A DNA stretch of 64,000 nt, taken from the NCBI GenBank assembly GCA_964019415.1, contig OZ025871.1, positions 8,624,713 to 8,688,712 of the forward strand, written 5' to 3'. This stretch comes from Ianthella basta (lineage: Eukaryota; Porifera; Demospongiae; Verongiida; Ianthellidae). This document shows positions 21,060-32,653 of the stretch, in pieces. Both the position numbers and the translations under genes were made by a program. The notes below the pieces were generated by a model. It saw only the letters and a list, made by a program, of their open reading frames with translations, made no database searches and had not been told where the DNA came from. The first letter of the stretch is position 1, and each line of letters opens with the position of its first letter.

Positions 21060-22462
21060 TCACTGTTACAATACAGTGTGATTGTCACTCCAATCACCAA
21101 GGATGTGACAGTCACACAATTTCTTTAGTGTGACAATCACACTGATGTCAGTATAAACACTGTCATTGACACCATTTCTGACTGATTAAGAGAAGCAATT
21201 ACTCACAGACACAAAGACGAGAATTTACTATGAATTCTACAAGATCTAAGCCCATAGCTACACCTTGGACACAGCTCAGCCTGATGGTATGGTGTGTGCA
21301 GTGGAAGGACCTCCTCAAACTAAGTATACAACTTTATGTAGCTCAGTGTACCGTGAGGTAGTTTGCATCACCCACCAGCTATCCCACGTGGAGGTATGCT
21401 GTGTACTATGTACCTATACACAAATCCCCAAAGCAGTGTACCACATATCTGTAGTGAAATGTACTGTGAAGTGATTAGAACTTCCCACAAAGTGTCCCAA
21501 TCGATGGCATGTGGTGTTTGTAGCTACCCATGTAGTCTCTTGTGATGGTTGGAGTGAACATCACACTGCAAATAGGTGTGCTCACACTGGCAACCAATTC
21601 ATAGCAATTTTTGGTGTGCGAATCTCACTCCTTATTTCTAACAGTGTGAAGGAGTACTTTATGAAGATGTAAAACAATGTGTTGTTACCCTTTGGAACAG
21701 GGGAGGCCATGTGGTCTCTATAGACAGGTGGGTGCTGTATACAGTGCCCTCAATAGACAGGTTCTACACTATGTTACACTTCACAGTACAAAGAGATGAG
21801 CATGAAGCAAGCTCCATCACTGTGATGGGCTGGACGGGATGACTCACTGCACATGTGGTGGACGGATCCCTCGTTCTTTGGGTCTACCTCACTAAACGCT
21901 CAGCAACGTGTCTGCTTGTCTTCTCTTTGAACAAGTTGGATGTCATAGTGGGACACATCGCCATCGGTCGCTTAGTCTTCCTGCACGTTTACAAGTCGAC
22001 CCAACATCTGCTGTAGACGCCATTTTCTTGACCACGTGCTCTTTGGCGCCAGATCACACGAGGACGCTGTTGCCCTTCAGACGAGGAGACCTGCACGAGC
22101 ACTAACTTAGTCCAAGTGACTTGTACGACCTTCTTCTACTTGGCTGGGGAGAATCCTCAAGTTGCTGTCAAGTACGCCACCATGACGTGACCACTTGGTG
22201 AGGTGAGGGTACGGGGGGAGCTGGGCAGTGTAGTTAGCTGGAACTTTGTAGTAGCTACTCTCTCTTGTCCTAGCTAGTGATGGAGCCTCGTTTGTAGTCC
22301 ACTGAGTTCAGTTTGTGGAGGGGTAGAATGCTGTGGGGCTGTTCTGTTGGCACTGCAATGCCATATGTTGAGATAGTGTTTGTATGTACATGTACTGTAG
22401 TGTATGTTACTGTGCCCATTGCTGTTCACTGTCATTCCTTCACTCTCCTCCTCTCTCTTTAG
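21060..22462. other. Upstream region of RPA2 copy 2; OB-fold exons absent
   Basis: No OB-fold coding sequence is found here, although 22210-22330 matches the 5' flank of copy 1. About 21000-21030 holds a transposon-end-like sequence ('cagtgaaacctgtctaatg'). A minus-strand ATG in good context at about 22025 starts MASTADVGSTCKRAGRL but ends after 26 codons; it could be a short first exon of the minus-strand gene. Otherwise nothing is recognised. Confidence 0.4.
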
Positions 22463-23442
22463 CCAGAGCAGTTTAGTAACATAGCAGTGGATCCAGCCAG
22501 TGGTCCTGGAGAGAGGGGAGGGACCTGGGGAAACCCCATGGCAACCAGCACCCCTGCTCTTGGGTACTTTGGAAACAGCACTGGTGGATTTGGTGGAGGG
22601 AGTGGAATGACCCAAATACAACAGAGGGTCAGTGAGAGAGGAAGTGGTGGGAGGGGAGATGAGGAGAGCGGAGGGGATGAAAAAGGGGGATGGGGGGATG
22701 AGTGACTCAAATACTACAGATGGTCAGTGTAAGGAGTGGTGGTAGGGGAGAGGGAGGGAGAAGAGAGAGAGAGGTGAGGACTGAGGAGGAGTGGAAGAAA
22801 GGAGAGGGGATGAAGGGGAGTTTGGAAGTGATGGGGGAGGAGAACCAAGTTAGAGTTGTACTGGACGGAACAAGATTGTACTGTGCATGCAGCGGTAGTA
22901 ATGATGTAGTTGGTGCAGGTGCATCTCCACACATGTGCTTACCCCACCCCCACTGCCCCTCCCCCTTCAGGTACTGAGCACCATATCAGGCTGCACCCTG
23001 GACCAAGGTATCAGCATCTATGATCTGGTCAAGAAAGTGGGACAACACAACTTTGGAGAGAAGAACATCAAGTGAGGGGGCGGCTGTGTGGGGGGAGGGC
23101 AGCCATTTTGCTTTGGCTATTGTGCATTAATTATAGGAAGTGACAAACCACCAAAAATGGCTGACTATACTGAATGAAGAAGGTACTGAACAGGACACAG
23201 CATGGAGTATTAGTAGAGCCCCCTTAGGTAGAGGTCACACTACTTTGACCTTGGCATCAACTACCGTGATGCGATCAATGTTTCATGTTTCAATGTTTCA
23301 TGAAGTGTTAATATCTCTATCTCATGCTGTTAGTGTGCGTGTTGTATTCTTGTTCTTCAGAGCTTCTGTTGAGTTCCTCTGCAACGAGGGACACATCTAC
23401 TCCACTATTGATGATGAACACTTCAAGTCCACTGATGTGTGA
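22463..23442 (+). CDS. RPA2: Replication protein A 32-kDa subunit, copy 2 (3' exons only)
   Basis: Three exons: 22463-22627 (Gly/Ser-rich linker with [20 protein letters not shown]), 22971-23071 ([20 protein letters not shown]) and 23361-23442 ([24 protein letters not shown], stop). Splice phases fit (0, then 2). Together they encode the linker and winged-helix domain of RPA2, but the OB fold and the N-terminal tail are missing. The winged-helix part differs from copy 1 at several residues (Y/D, Q/K, V/E, A/S), so the copies are diverged paralogues or alleles. It has the linker exon that copy 1 lacks. Just after the linker exon, about 90 bases including the exon end are duplicated in degenerate form (22612 onward against about 22700). 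Confidence 0.85.
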
Positions 23443-23900
23443 ACAGTATACACTGCTATTGCTCCATTCACCATCCCACATACATTCACACTGTACATTA
23501 GAGAATGAATCAATTGGGTGTGTTTTATGTATGTGTATGTTGCGATTTGAATTTGTCATAATGCACTGATCTAAACACTATTGTACTACACTGCATGCAT
23601 GATCAAAGGGCCGGAGTCAATCCTGCATGCATGGCCGGATGGCCGGTGCGTGTGCATGCATATGCACATGCTGTACACATTGATTATAATTATAGTCTCG
23701 TGAGCCATGCATGCACATGCATAATTATGCAGATCTGAGATCAAGGGTATATTAATATTAATTCTATACGAATTAATATCATGCATCTATATTATTCAAT
23801 CTATATACAGTGCAAGTAACAATATACACCACTAAATACAGTGCAAGTAACAATATACACCACTAATCTAAATAAATAAATATATAATATAATATAATAT
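23443..23900. other. 3' flank of RPA2 copy 2, no gene
   Basis: The sequence is AT-rich with many ATGCAT words. Near 23805-23870 the 38-base motif containing 'cagtgcaagtaacaatatac' is present twice in tandem. This motif recurs throughout the following repeat region. Confidence 0.55.
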
Positions 23901-23904
23901 AATA

Positions 23905-24614
23905 TAAATAAATAATATAATTCACAGAGGCTATAGATGATGCTGCGGACAAGTACTCAGTATGCATACAAACTATGAAGAAGTTAATGGATTTTAAATT
24001 GAACAGATTTTTCAATTAGGCTTTCGGCCTTGTGCAACTTGCAGTCAAACAGCAAATATAAATTCGCCTAGAATAATACATAGTGTATAGCGTATTTATA
24101 CAGATACATAGTGTAGTGTTAGTTGAAATATAGATGTAAGCAAATTATCACGAAACTTGGTGGACATGGCCAGGTGGTCCCCCAGTCTATGTCATTAGCA
24201 GCATTTCTTAATTAGTGCCAGAATGCCGAATATACAGGGCAAAAATCAAATAATGACACCCAATTAGCAGGAATGTGTCACCTTGCATTAGCCAAGGCCC
24301 ACACAGTCTAGTGTGGTTGCTTAACAATCCAAAGTTCTAGGTTCAAATCCTACTACAGCCACTTTTTAATTTTTCTTTTATCTTAGCTGTTTGTTTGCCT
24401 ACCAATCTTTAGCATTGTCACATGCTTTTTTCTGCACCAATAGCATGACACAGTGGTGGATGCATGTAATCAACCCATCCATTACTATGTAAAGGTAAAC
24501 TGGCTAGACTTGCTGTAGCAGGTAAACCCACTGAAGGGAGCACTCATGCACGCGCACACACACACACACCACATATGCTCCGGTTACAAAGGCCCCAAGA
24601 CACACAGCCACACA

Positions 24615-24645
<31 letters not shown>

Positions 24646-24650
24646 GTTAG
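23905..24650. repeat. SINE-like element S, copy 1, with tRNA-like pol III box
   Basis: The element starts at 'attcacagaggctatag' and ends near the CA repeat. It occurs three times in the window (also 27115-27770 and 29262-29930) at high identity. Near 24300-24360 it contains 'tctagtgtggttgc' and 'ggttcaaatcc', which resemble the A and B boxes of a tRNA promoter with the usual spacing, followed by CCTAC and GCCA. That makes it a candidate tRNA-derived SINE, but the body also shares modules ('gaaacttggtgga', 'atttcttaattag') with a second family. Confidence 0.6.
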
Positions 24651-24764
24651 ATCACTACCATATAGGGTCACTATATCACATCCGTCCACCACCTCCACAC
24701 CCAAACTTCACAGTGCAAGTAACAATGGGACTACCACATGTGGTAGTAATATAATATAATATAA

Positions 24765-25340
24765 TATAATTCCCGGGGGGTTAGGCACCCCTCATGAACA
24801 TATGATAGGTGTGCCTTTGAAGTATGGGAGATTTTATGACTTTTAAATGAGGCAGAAGTTTTAATTAGGCCTTCGTTCTTCTACAAGCAGCCCGCAAAAT
24901 TCTAATATAAATGTGCATAGCATAACACTTAATATATGGTGCATTTATATTGATGCATAGTGGTATCTTGTATATTAATGCAACTGTGCTCGTTGAGACG
25001 TGAAACTTGGTGGACACATCCAAGTGGTCCACCTTCCTATGTTATTAGCGGGATTTCTTAATTAGTCTCAAAATGGCCGACATATGTGAGGTGTATGATG
25101 TATTCAACCAGCCCGGCCCGCTCAGTCATGACACTTGGTGGACCTAGCCAGATTAGCCAACTGTTCATGTCATTAGCAGGATTTCTTAATTAGTTGCAAA
25201 ATGGCCGAGAAAAGTGAGGTTCATTGCATATCTTACTGACCCAGCCCTGCTAAGTCATGATACTAAGCGGATGTAGTTAGATGACCAATTTCCTCATGTC
25301 ATTAGCAGTATTGCTTAATTAGTCACAAAATGGAGGCGAT
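24765..25340. repeat. Repeat family T, copy 1, with internal tandem modules
   Basis: The sequence matches 63480-64000 closely, starting after 'ataatataatataat' and 'ttccc.ggg'. It holds three diverged copies of an approximately 110-base module: 'acttggtggac', 'tcatgtcattagcagg', 'atttcttaattag', 'caaaatgg'. The same module occurs once in family S, so the two families share a part. Confidence 0.65.
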
Positions 25341-25585
25341 GTTTTGAACAATCACATTTTGACACCAATTTGTAGGCATTTGCCACTATGCTGGAGCAGA
25401 GCAGCACCAACATGTACACTTGCTCACAACTATCCAGCCACAATATCCAGCTACTACACCACCACATACATAAATACAACCGCCATCACCACCACCACAG
25501 TGGAAGTTGCAATGAGCACACCAATATAATATTATGTGCTAGAGCTGCAAGAAAACAGACCACCACATCAGGCGCTGCTACCACA

Positions 25586-26555
25586 CAGGGCCGTCGGAGG
25601 CAATTTAGAAGTGGTAAGGCCATTGGGTGAAGGATCCAAAATGTTGCGAGCGAAGCGAGCGAAAAATTTTTTTAGCTACTTTTCATTATCATACAGATAA
25701 TGTTTGCTACAGATTTGTGCCTCAAGAATAGTGATGCCTTTGCTAGCCCAGCATGCACTCTCGATCAGTCAGTAAGTCGTTTTAAGAGGGTTACATAGAT
25801 ATCACAATGATATCAGTGATATACAGCAAAAAGCAGCTAAATCATGTTTACTAAACGTTCAGCATTGCATGAAGCTAGATACGTGCCCATGCATAGGCTA
25901 CACATACGTATATATAGCTAAATATTAGAAACGATAGCTAGTCTTTGATTTAGCTAGCTAGCATTTCAAAGTTGCTAGCTATTATGCAAAATCCTCACCT
26001 GGTATACCAGCTCTCTTGGAAAGTTCGAGAAACGATCTTCTTCACACCGAATTGACGCTTAGGGTACTAAAAACCTGCGAGAGGCTGATGAGGCTTGTCA
26101 CCTATTGTCGGCGTTTCTTAGGTCCACGTGCTTCGACGATGAGACCATTTTGAATTGTTACATCACCGTTAAGGGTATAGCGATTCGCTGACGTGTGGTG
26201 CTACAAGCCATGCTTCGTAGCGCCAGGTGATGTGGGTCGATTGCCTACGTACGCGCTGCTGGCCTCCATCTTTATTACGTTTTGAATCGATTACGTAACA
26301 AAACATGGCGGAAGAAGGGAGCGTGCTTGCAAATCGTGAAGTATTGGACCCTACTTGATATCTCCTGTTTCATTGCATCTGCTAACAACCTAGGATCATT
26401 GCTTCTTTGTTTCCTCAACGGTTAGTTAAGGTAGGGTAGGGGTTATCTGGTTTAGTAGCTAAAAACACTGCTTTTGAAAATTAAAAAAAACTGCTAGCTG
26501 TTCAAAAAGTGGTACGGCCATGGCCGTACCGGCCGTACCGCCTCCGACGGCCCTG
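25586..26555. mobile_element. hAT-like non-autonomous element (970 bp)
   Basis: Terminal inverted repeats CAGGGCCGTCGGAGG and CCTCCGACGGCCCTG are flanked on both sides by CCACA, a five-base target duplication. CAGGG termini are common in hAT elements and a five-base target site is known for the hAT5 group. There is no transposase frame. Just inside each end lies a polypurine/GGCCGTAC palindromic segment. The element is inserted in the CCA-rich repeat array. Confidence 0.6.
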
Positions 26556-27080
26556 CCACATACTACTACCACCACCACCACACAGTGCAAGTTACAATAT
26601 TACGGCCACCACATGCATTCCTAGATGAAAATGACCACCACCACCACCACCACATGGTGCCAGTACAATGCATGCATTCAGTATATGCGCCATTGCTCTA
26701 GAAAAAACACCACCGCCACCACCACCACACAGTGCAAGTTACAATATCACAGCCACCACCACCTGTGCCAGTAGAGTATGTGTGCTAGTTGGTCATAGAA
26801 AAAAAGTGCCACCAGTGCAAGTTACAGTAGCCACCACCACATGTGTCAGTAGAGTATCTGCGCTAGTTGGTCATAGAAAAAGACCACCAGTGCAAGTTAC
26901 AGTGGCACCAGCACCATTCGCACCACCACATGTGCCAGAAAGTAAATGCGCTCAATGGCTGAAGAAAAAGACCACCAGTGCAAGTTACAGCCGGTCAGAA
27001 CCTGCACCGCCGCCATTGGAGTGCACGCTGCAGCAAGCATATGTAACTTGCCTAAGGGCATGCCATTGAATTTCTTTCCA
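26556..27080. repeat. CCA-rich array of the 'cagtgcaagttaca' module
   Basis: A unit of about 80 bases (CCACATGTGYCAGTAGAGTA, then a GTTGGTCATAGAAAAAGACC-type segment and CCAGTGCAAGTTACAGT) is repeated about five times with variable spacers. The same unit builds the arms of the large palindromes downstream. It is non-coding; the frames through it are low-complexity. Confidence 0.7.
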
Positions 27081-27114
27081 TGCACCCCAATTCAATGGCA
27101 TGCCCTATATATAA

Positions 27115-27770
27115 TATAAATAAATAATATAATTCACAGAGGCTATAGAGGATGCTGCGCACAAATACTCAGTATGCATACAAACTATGAAGAAGTTAAT
27201 GGATTTTAAATTGAACAGATTTTTCAATTAGGCTTTCGGCCTTGTGCAAATTGCAGTCAAACAGCAAATATAAATTTGCCTAGAATAATACATAGTGTAT
27301 AGCGTATTTATACAGATACATAGTGTAGTGTTAGTTGAAATATAGATGTAAGCAGATTATCACGAAACTTGGTGGACATGGCCAGGTGGTCCACCAGTCT
27401 ATGTCATTAGCAGCATTTCTTAATTAGTGCCAGAATGCCGAATATACAGGGCAAAAATCAAATAATGACACCCAATTAGCAGGAATGTGTCACCTTTGCA
27501 TTAGCCAAGGCCCACACAGTCTAGTGTGGTTGCTTAACAATCCAAAGTTCTAGGTTCAAATCCTACTACAGCCACTGTTTAACTTTTCTTTTATCTTAGC
27601 TGTTTGCTTGCCTACCAATCTTTAGCATTGTCACATGCTTTTTTCTGCACCAATAGCATGACACAGTGGTGGATGCATGTAATCAACCCATCCATTACTA
27701 TGTAAAGGTAAACTGGCTAGACTTGCTGTAGCAGGTAAACCCACTGAAGGGAGCACTCATGTGTGCACAC
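27115..27770. repeat. SINE-like element S, copy 2
   Basis: Nearly identical to 23905-24530, including the A/B-box-like segment near 27520-27575. It starts the first copy of a 2.1-kb tandem duplication (27115-29262, then 29262-31360). Confidence 0.7.
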
Positions 27771-27776
27771 ACACAT

Positions 27777-27834
<58 letters not shown>
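27770..27834. repeat. (CA)n microsatellite
   Basis: About 32 CA units at the 3' end of element S copy 2, followed by 'gggtcattttgtcc'. Confidence 0.95.
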
Positions 27835-27836
<2 letters not shown>

Positions 27837-28011
27837 GTCATTTTGTCCTTAATTAAGTAATAGTGCTAATAGCATAGGTTGATAGGCCACTTTAGCTTGG
27901 CCATGTGCACCAAGTTTCATGGTAAAGCAAGCCCAGCTGCTTTAATATGCCAAACACCGCTATATATATCAATATACCACCGCCACATACAACCACCACC
28001 ACCACCACCAC

Positions 28012-29260
28012 CACCACACAGTGCAAGTAACAATGGGACCACCACATGTGGCAGTAGAGTAAATGCGGTAGTTGGAGGTAGAAAAAGACCACCAGTGCAA
28101 GTAACAGAGTGCAGAACCACATGTGCCAGTAGAGTAAATGCACTAGTTAGTGGCAGAAAAGACCACCAGCACAAGTAACAGAGGGTCAGGACCACATGTG
28201 CCCTCAGAGTAAACAAATGGGAATCGGAATTGGAATCAGTAATGTTATTAGCATGCATTAGGGGAATCCCTTTAGCAAGCAGCCCACAATACACACAGAC
28301 TTATGCACAAGCAATTTGGTCAGTCAGAGTGAATCAGTTTAAATTTGTGTTCAGTGGGCAATGTTTGCTGTTAGGGGGTGCAGTCACTGAAAATCCTGCC
28401 GCCATGGCCTGGGTGCGATCCATTGACATCCCATAATCTCTGGCTCTTGAACCTTGAACCTTGTACCTTGCACTCTAGCCCACCAGCATCCCCAAACCCC
28501 ACCCAATTACTTGGTGGTGGAAAAGACTACCAGCGCAAGTTACAGAAGGTCAGGACAAGCATGAGCACCATTGGAGTGCTCGATGCAGCAAGCAATTGTT
28601 ACTTGCACAAGGGCAGCCCATTTAATGTCTATAATACAAGAAGTACCAAATGCTGCTGCTCTTGTGCAAGTAACAATTGCTTGCTGCATCGGGCACTCCA
28701 ATGGTGCTCGTGCTTGTCCTGACCTTCTGTAACTTGCGCTGGTAGTCTTTTCCACCACCAAGTAATTGGGTGGGGTTTGGGGATGCTGGTGGGCTAGAGT
28801 GCAAGGTACAAGGTTCAAGGTTCAAGAGCCAGAGATTATGGGATGTCAATGGATCGCACCCAGGCCATGGCGGCAGGATTTTCAGTGACTGCACCCCCTA
28901 ACAGCAAACATTGCCCACTGAACACAAATTTAAACTGATTCACTCTGACTGACCAAATTGCTTGTGCATAAGTCTGTGTGTATTGTGGGCTGCTTGCTAA
29001 AGGGATTCCCCTAATGCATGCTAATAACATTACTGATTCCAATTCCGATTCCCATTTGTTTACTCTGAGGGCACATGTGGTCCTGACCCTCTGTTACTTG
29101 TGCTGGTGGTCTTTTCTGCCACTAACTAGTGCATTTACTCTACTGGCACATGTGGTTCTGCACTCTGTTACTTGCACTGGTGGTCTTTTTCTACCTCCAA
29201 CTACCGCATTTACTCTACTGCCACATGTGGTGGTCCCATTGTTACTTGCACTGTGTGGTG
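28012..29260. repeat. Large palindrome 1 (arms about 600 bp, 49-bp spacer)
   Basis: 28012-28610 is repeated in inverted orientation at 28662-29260 with very few differences. The arms carry the 'cagtgcaagtaaca' modules and a segment with 'ccatggcctgggtgcgatcc'. The spacer reads ggcagcccatttaatg...aaatgctgctgct. Such a structure can form a long hairpin or cruciform. All frames across it appear twice in mirror image and are not genes. Confidence 0.93.
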
Positions 29261-29261
29261 G

Positions 29262-29930
29262 TTCTAAATAAATAAATAATATAAATAAATAATATAATTC
29301 ACAGAGGCTATAGAGGATGCTGTGGACAAGTACTCAGTATGCATACAAACTATGAAGAACTTAATGGATTTTAAATTGAATAGATTTTTCAATTAGGCTT
29401 TCGGCCTTGTGCAAATTGCAGTCAAACAGCAAATATAAATTCGCCTAGAATAATACATAATGTATAGCGTATTTATACAGATACATAGTGTAGTATTACT
29501 TGAAATATAAATATAAGCAAATTATTACGAAACTTGGTAGACATGGCCAGGTGGTCCACCAGTCTATGTCATTAGCAGTATTTCTTAATTAGTGCCAGAA
29601 TGCCGAATATACAGGGCAAAAATCAAATATTGATGCCCAATTAGCAGGAATGTGTCACCTTTGCATTAGCCAAGGCCCACACAGTCTAGTCTGGTCGCTT
29701 AGCAATCCAAAGGTCTAGGTTCAAATCTTACTACAGCCACTGTTTAACTTTTCTTTTTTCTTAGCTGTTTGTTTGCCTACCAGTCTTTAGCATTGTCACA
29801 TGCTTTTTCTGCACCAATAGCATGACACAGTGGTGGATGCATGTAATCCAGCAACCCTCCACTACTATGTAAAGTTAAACTGGCTAGACTTGTTGTAGCA
29901 GGTAAAGCCACTGAAGGGTGCACTCATGCA
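29262..29930. repeat. SINE-like element S, copy 3
   Basis: Third copy of element S, slightly more diverged (for example 'ggttcaaatctta' in the B-box position), so its promoter would be weaker. It begins the second 2.1-kb tandem unit. Confidence 0.7.
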
Positions 29931-29931
29931 T

Positions 29932-29933
<2 letters not shown>

Positions 29934-30015
<82 letters not shown>
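29934..30015. repeat. (CA)n microsatellite
   Basis: About 40 CA units in the same position as 27770-27834, but longer. Confidence 0.95.
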
Positions 30016-30017
<2 letters not shown>

Positions 30018-30158
30018 GTCATTTTGTCCTTAATTAAGTAATAGTGCTAATAGCATAGGTTGATAGGCCACTTTAGCTTGGCCATGTGCACCAAGTTTCA
30101 TGGTAAAGCAAGCCCAGCTGCTTTAATATGCCAAACACCGCTATATATATCAATATAC

Positions 30159-31359
30159 CACCGCCACATACAACCACCACCACCACCACCACCACACAGT
30201 GCAAGTAACAATGGGACCACCACATGTGGCAGTAGAGTGAATGCGGTAGTTGGAGGTAGAAAAAGACCACCAGTGCAAGTAACAGAGTGCAGAACCACAT
30301 GTGCCAGTAGAGTAAATGCACTAGTTAGTGGCAGAAAAGACCACCAGCACAAGTAACAGAGGGTCAGGACTACATGTGCCCTCAGAGTAAACAAATGGGA
30401 ATCGGAATTGGAATCAGTAATGTCATTAACATGCATTAGGGGAATCCCTTTAGCAAGCAGCCTACAATACACACAGACTTATACACAAGCAATTTCATCA
30501 GTCAGAGTGAATCAGTTTAAATTTGTGTTCAGTGGGCAATGTTTGTACCTTGCACTCTAGTCCACCAACACCCCCAAACCCCACCCAATTACTTAGTGGT
30601 GGAAAAGACTACCGGCGCAAGTTACAGAGGGTCAGGACAAGCATGAGCACCATTGGAGTGCCCGATGTAGCAAGCAATTGTTACTTGCACAAGGGCAGCA
30701 GCATTTGGTACTTCTTGTATTATAGACATTAAATGGGCTGCCCTTGTGCAAGTAACAATTGCTTGCTACATCGGGCACTCCAATGGTGCTCGTGCTTGTC
30801 CAGACCCTCTGTAACTTGCGCCGGTAGTCTTTTCCACCACTAAGTAATTGGGTGGGGTTTGGGGGTGTTGGTGGACTAGAGTGCAAGGTACAAGGTTCAA
30901 GGTTCAAGAGCCAGAGATTATGGGATGTCAATGGATCGCACCCAGGCCATGGCGGCAGGATTTTCAGTGACTGCACCCCCTAACAACAAACATTGCCCAC
31001 TGAACACAAATTTAAACTGATTCACTCTGACTGATGAAATTGCTTGTGTATAAGTCTGTGTGTATTGTGGGCTGCTTGCTAAAGGGATTCCCCTAATGCA
31101 TGTTAATAACATTACTGATTCCAATTCCGATTCCCATTTGTTTACTCTGAGGGCACATGTGGTCCTGACCCTGTTACTTGTGCTGGTGGTCTTTTCTGCC
31201 ACTAACTAGTGCATTTACTCTACTGGCACATGTGGTTCTGCACTCTGTTACTTGCACTGGTGGTCTTTTTCTACCTCCAACTACCGCATTCACTCTACTG
31301 CCACATGTGGTGGTCCCATTGTTACTTGCACTGTGTGGTGGTGGTTGTATGTGGCGGTA
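30159..31359. repeat. Large palindrome 2 (arms 535 and 618 bp, spacer inverted)
   Basis: 30159-30693 and 30742-31359 are inverted repeats and match palindrome 1. The left arm has lost roughly 85 bases (around 30544) that the right arm and both arms of palindrome 1 retain. The 49-base spacer is the reverse complement of the spacer in palindrome 1 (here ggcagcagcatttggtac...aaatgggctgcc), while the flanking sequence is in the same orientation. Confidence 0.92.
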
Positions 31360-31360
31360 A

Positions 31361-32653
31361 TCTATATATATAAAGAAGGAGTTGAGCAGAACGGTTGTTC
31401 GCGAACTCCTCCCGCGAGCAACGGCGCATGGACACCAAACTTTCCCAGATTACGGACGCTACACCTGGTCTCGATCTAAGGGGGGCGAAGTGCGCGAAGA
31501 AGCCCCTGCCGAGGAGCGCGCGGCGAAAAACCTCCAAAAGACCGTCCGCCATCTTGAATTTACGGAGAAATATATACGGTTTTCCGCGCACACTCCTATG
31601 CTGCCAATACAAAAGAAGAACTCCAACCGTTGTTCGCCAACTCCTCCCGCGAACGTCGACGAAACGTGCCCAAACGTTTCCAGCCGTGTCACGCTGTATA
31701 TCACATCAATATAAGGTGGTAGACGTGCAAAAAAGCTGCTGCCGAGGAGCGTGTGGCGAAAACCTAGGTTGAACCGACCGTCGGCCATCTTGGATCTGCG
31801 AAAAACGTACAGGACGCACTAGACCCCCCTACAGAAAGCACTCGACGACTTTTCCGTATACAATGGACCCTCCTACAGGGCCTTGCAGCTATAACATATA
31901 ATTATGTTAGAGGTGTATACATTAATGAATGCATTGCACCCTTCAGTGCACATGAATACATAGCAGAAAGTAATTATAGTGAATAGTGGTACAATGCATG
32001 AATGACGATGGCTGCATGGTGTGCAAAATAATATTCACTTTCATAATATACGCTACAAGGTAGTAACTGATGCTTCACAGACTTCCTGAAAGTATTCATG
32101 CATGCATGCATGTATGTACATGTGTATACTGAGCATGTTTACACTTCAAAGCATGCAGCCTATATCCTATCAATGGGCTACTGTCTTAGCTGTGGCTTAG
32201 ACTGCACATTGCTGTGCATGTAAATGTTAGTTAAGATCATCTGGTTACATTTTGGTTAGGGTTAGGGTATGAAAAGGGTTAGGGCTAGAGAAAGTATGCC
32301 GTATCCTAGGCGTTCGCGCAGGTGCGAGAATTGCACCCAAGCTAGCGCGATGCCAAAGCTGAGAATAAGGGAAGGGGGTTGTCTCACACACAGAAACCAT
32401 CAGCTTCTTACAACTAGCCGTTGTTAGTCTACGGTGATCTTCAATGTAAATTTGCATGCACACATGGTAGCTAGGTCAGTCACACTGACATCACCAGGCC
32501 AGCCTGGACTATCCTTTGCCAGAACATGCATGACCAGCCAGTGCATTACCAGCTGGGGCCTGAGTAGCAATGGCATTACCAGCCTGTGTCCGACCAGCTG
32601 GCATACGCCGAGCACGCGGAGAGACCTGCCCTTCGGGCAGGTCTGTCCGCTAG
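31361..32653 (+). mobile_element. Non-autonomous Helitron A
   Basis: The 5' end is TCTATATATATAAAGAAGG, preceded by A. The 3' end is a GC hairpin (acctgcccttcgggcaggt) seven bases before CTAG, followed by T. TC...CTRR termini, a 3' hairpin and an A|T target are the marks of Helitrons, which transpose by rolling circle. The body has two related halves (31385-31460 and 31612-31690 share GTTGTTCGC.AACTCCTCCCG). No Rep/helicase gene is present. The middle (31800-32420) is unrelated AT-rich sequence. Confidence 0.78.

Noticed and set aside
20544-21063. Cys/Val and His/Thr repeat proteins
   Set aside because: Translations of the CA microsatellite in several frames.
24300-24365. tRNA gene
   Set aside because: A and B boxes are suggestive, but no acceptor stem or anticodon arm folds, and the sequence is repeated three times within a longer element; better read as SINE.
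27879-31360. About ten frames of 60-125 codons on both strands
   Set aside because: They occur in mirror pairs within the palindromes and contain CCA/CA runs; they are repeat translations.
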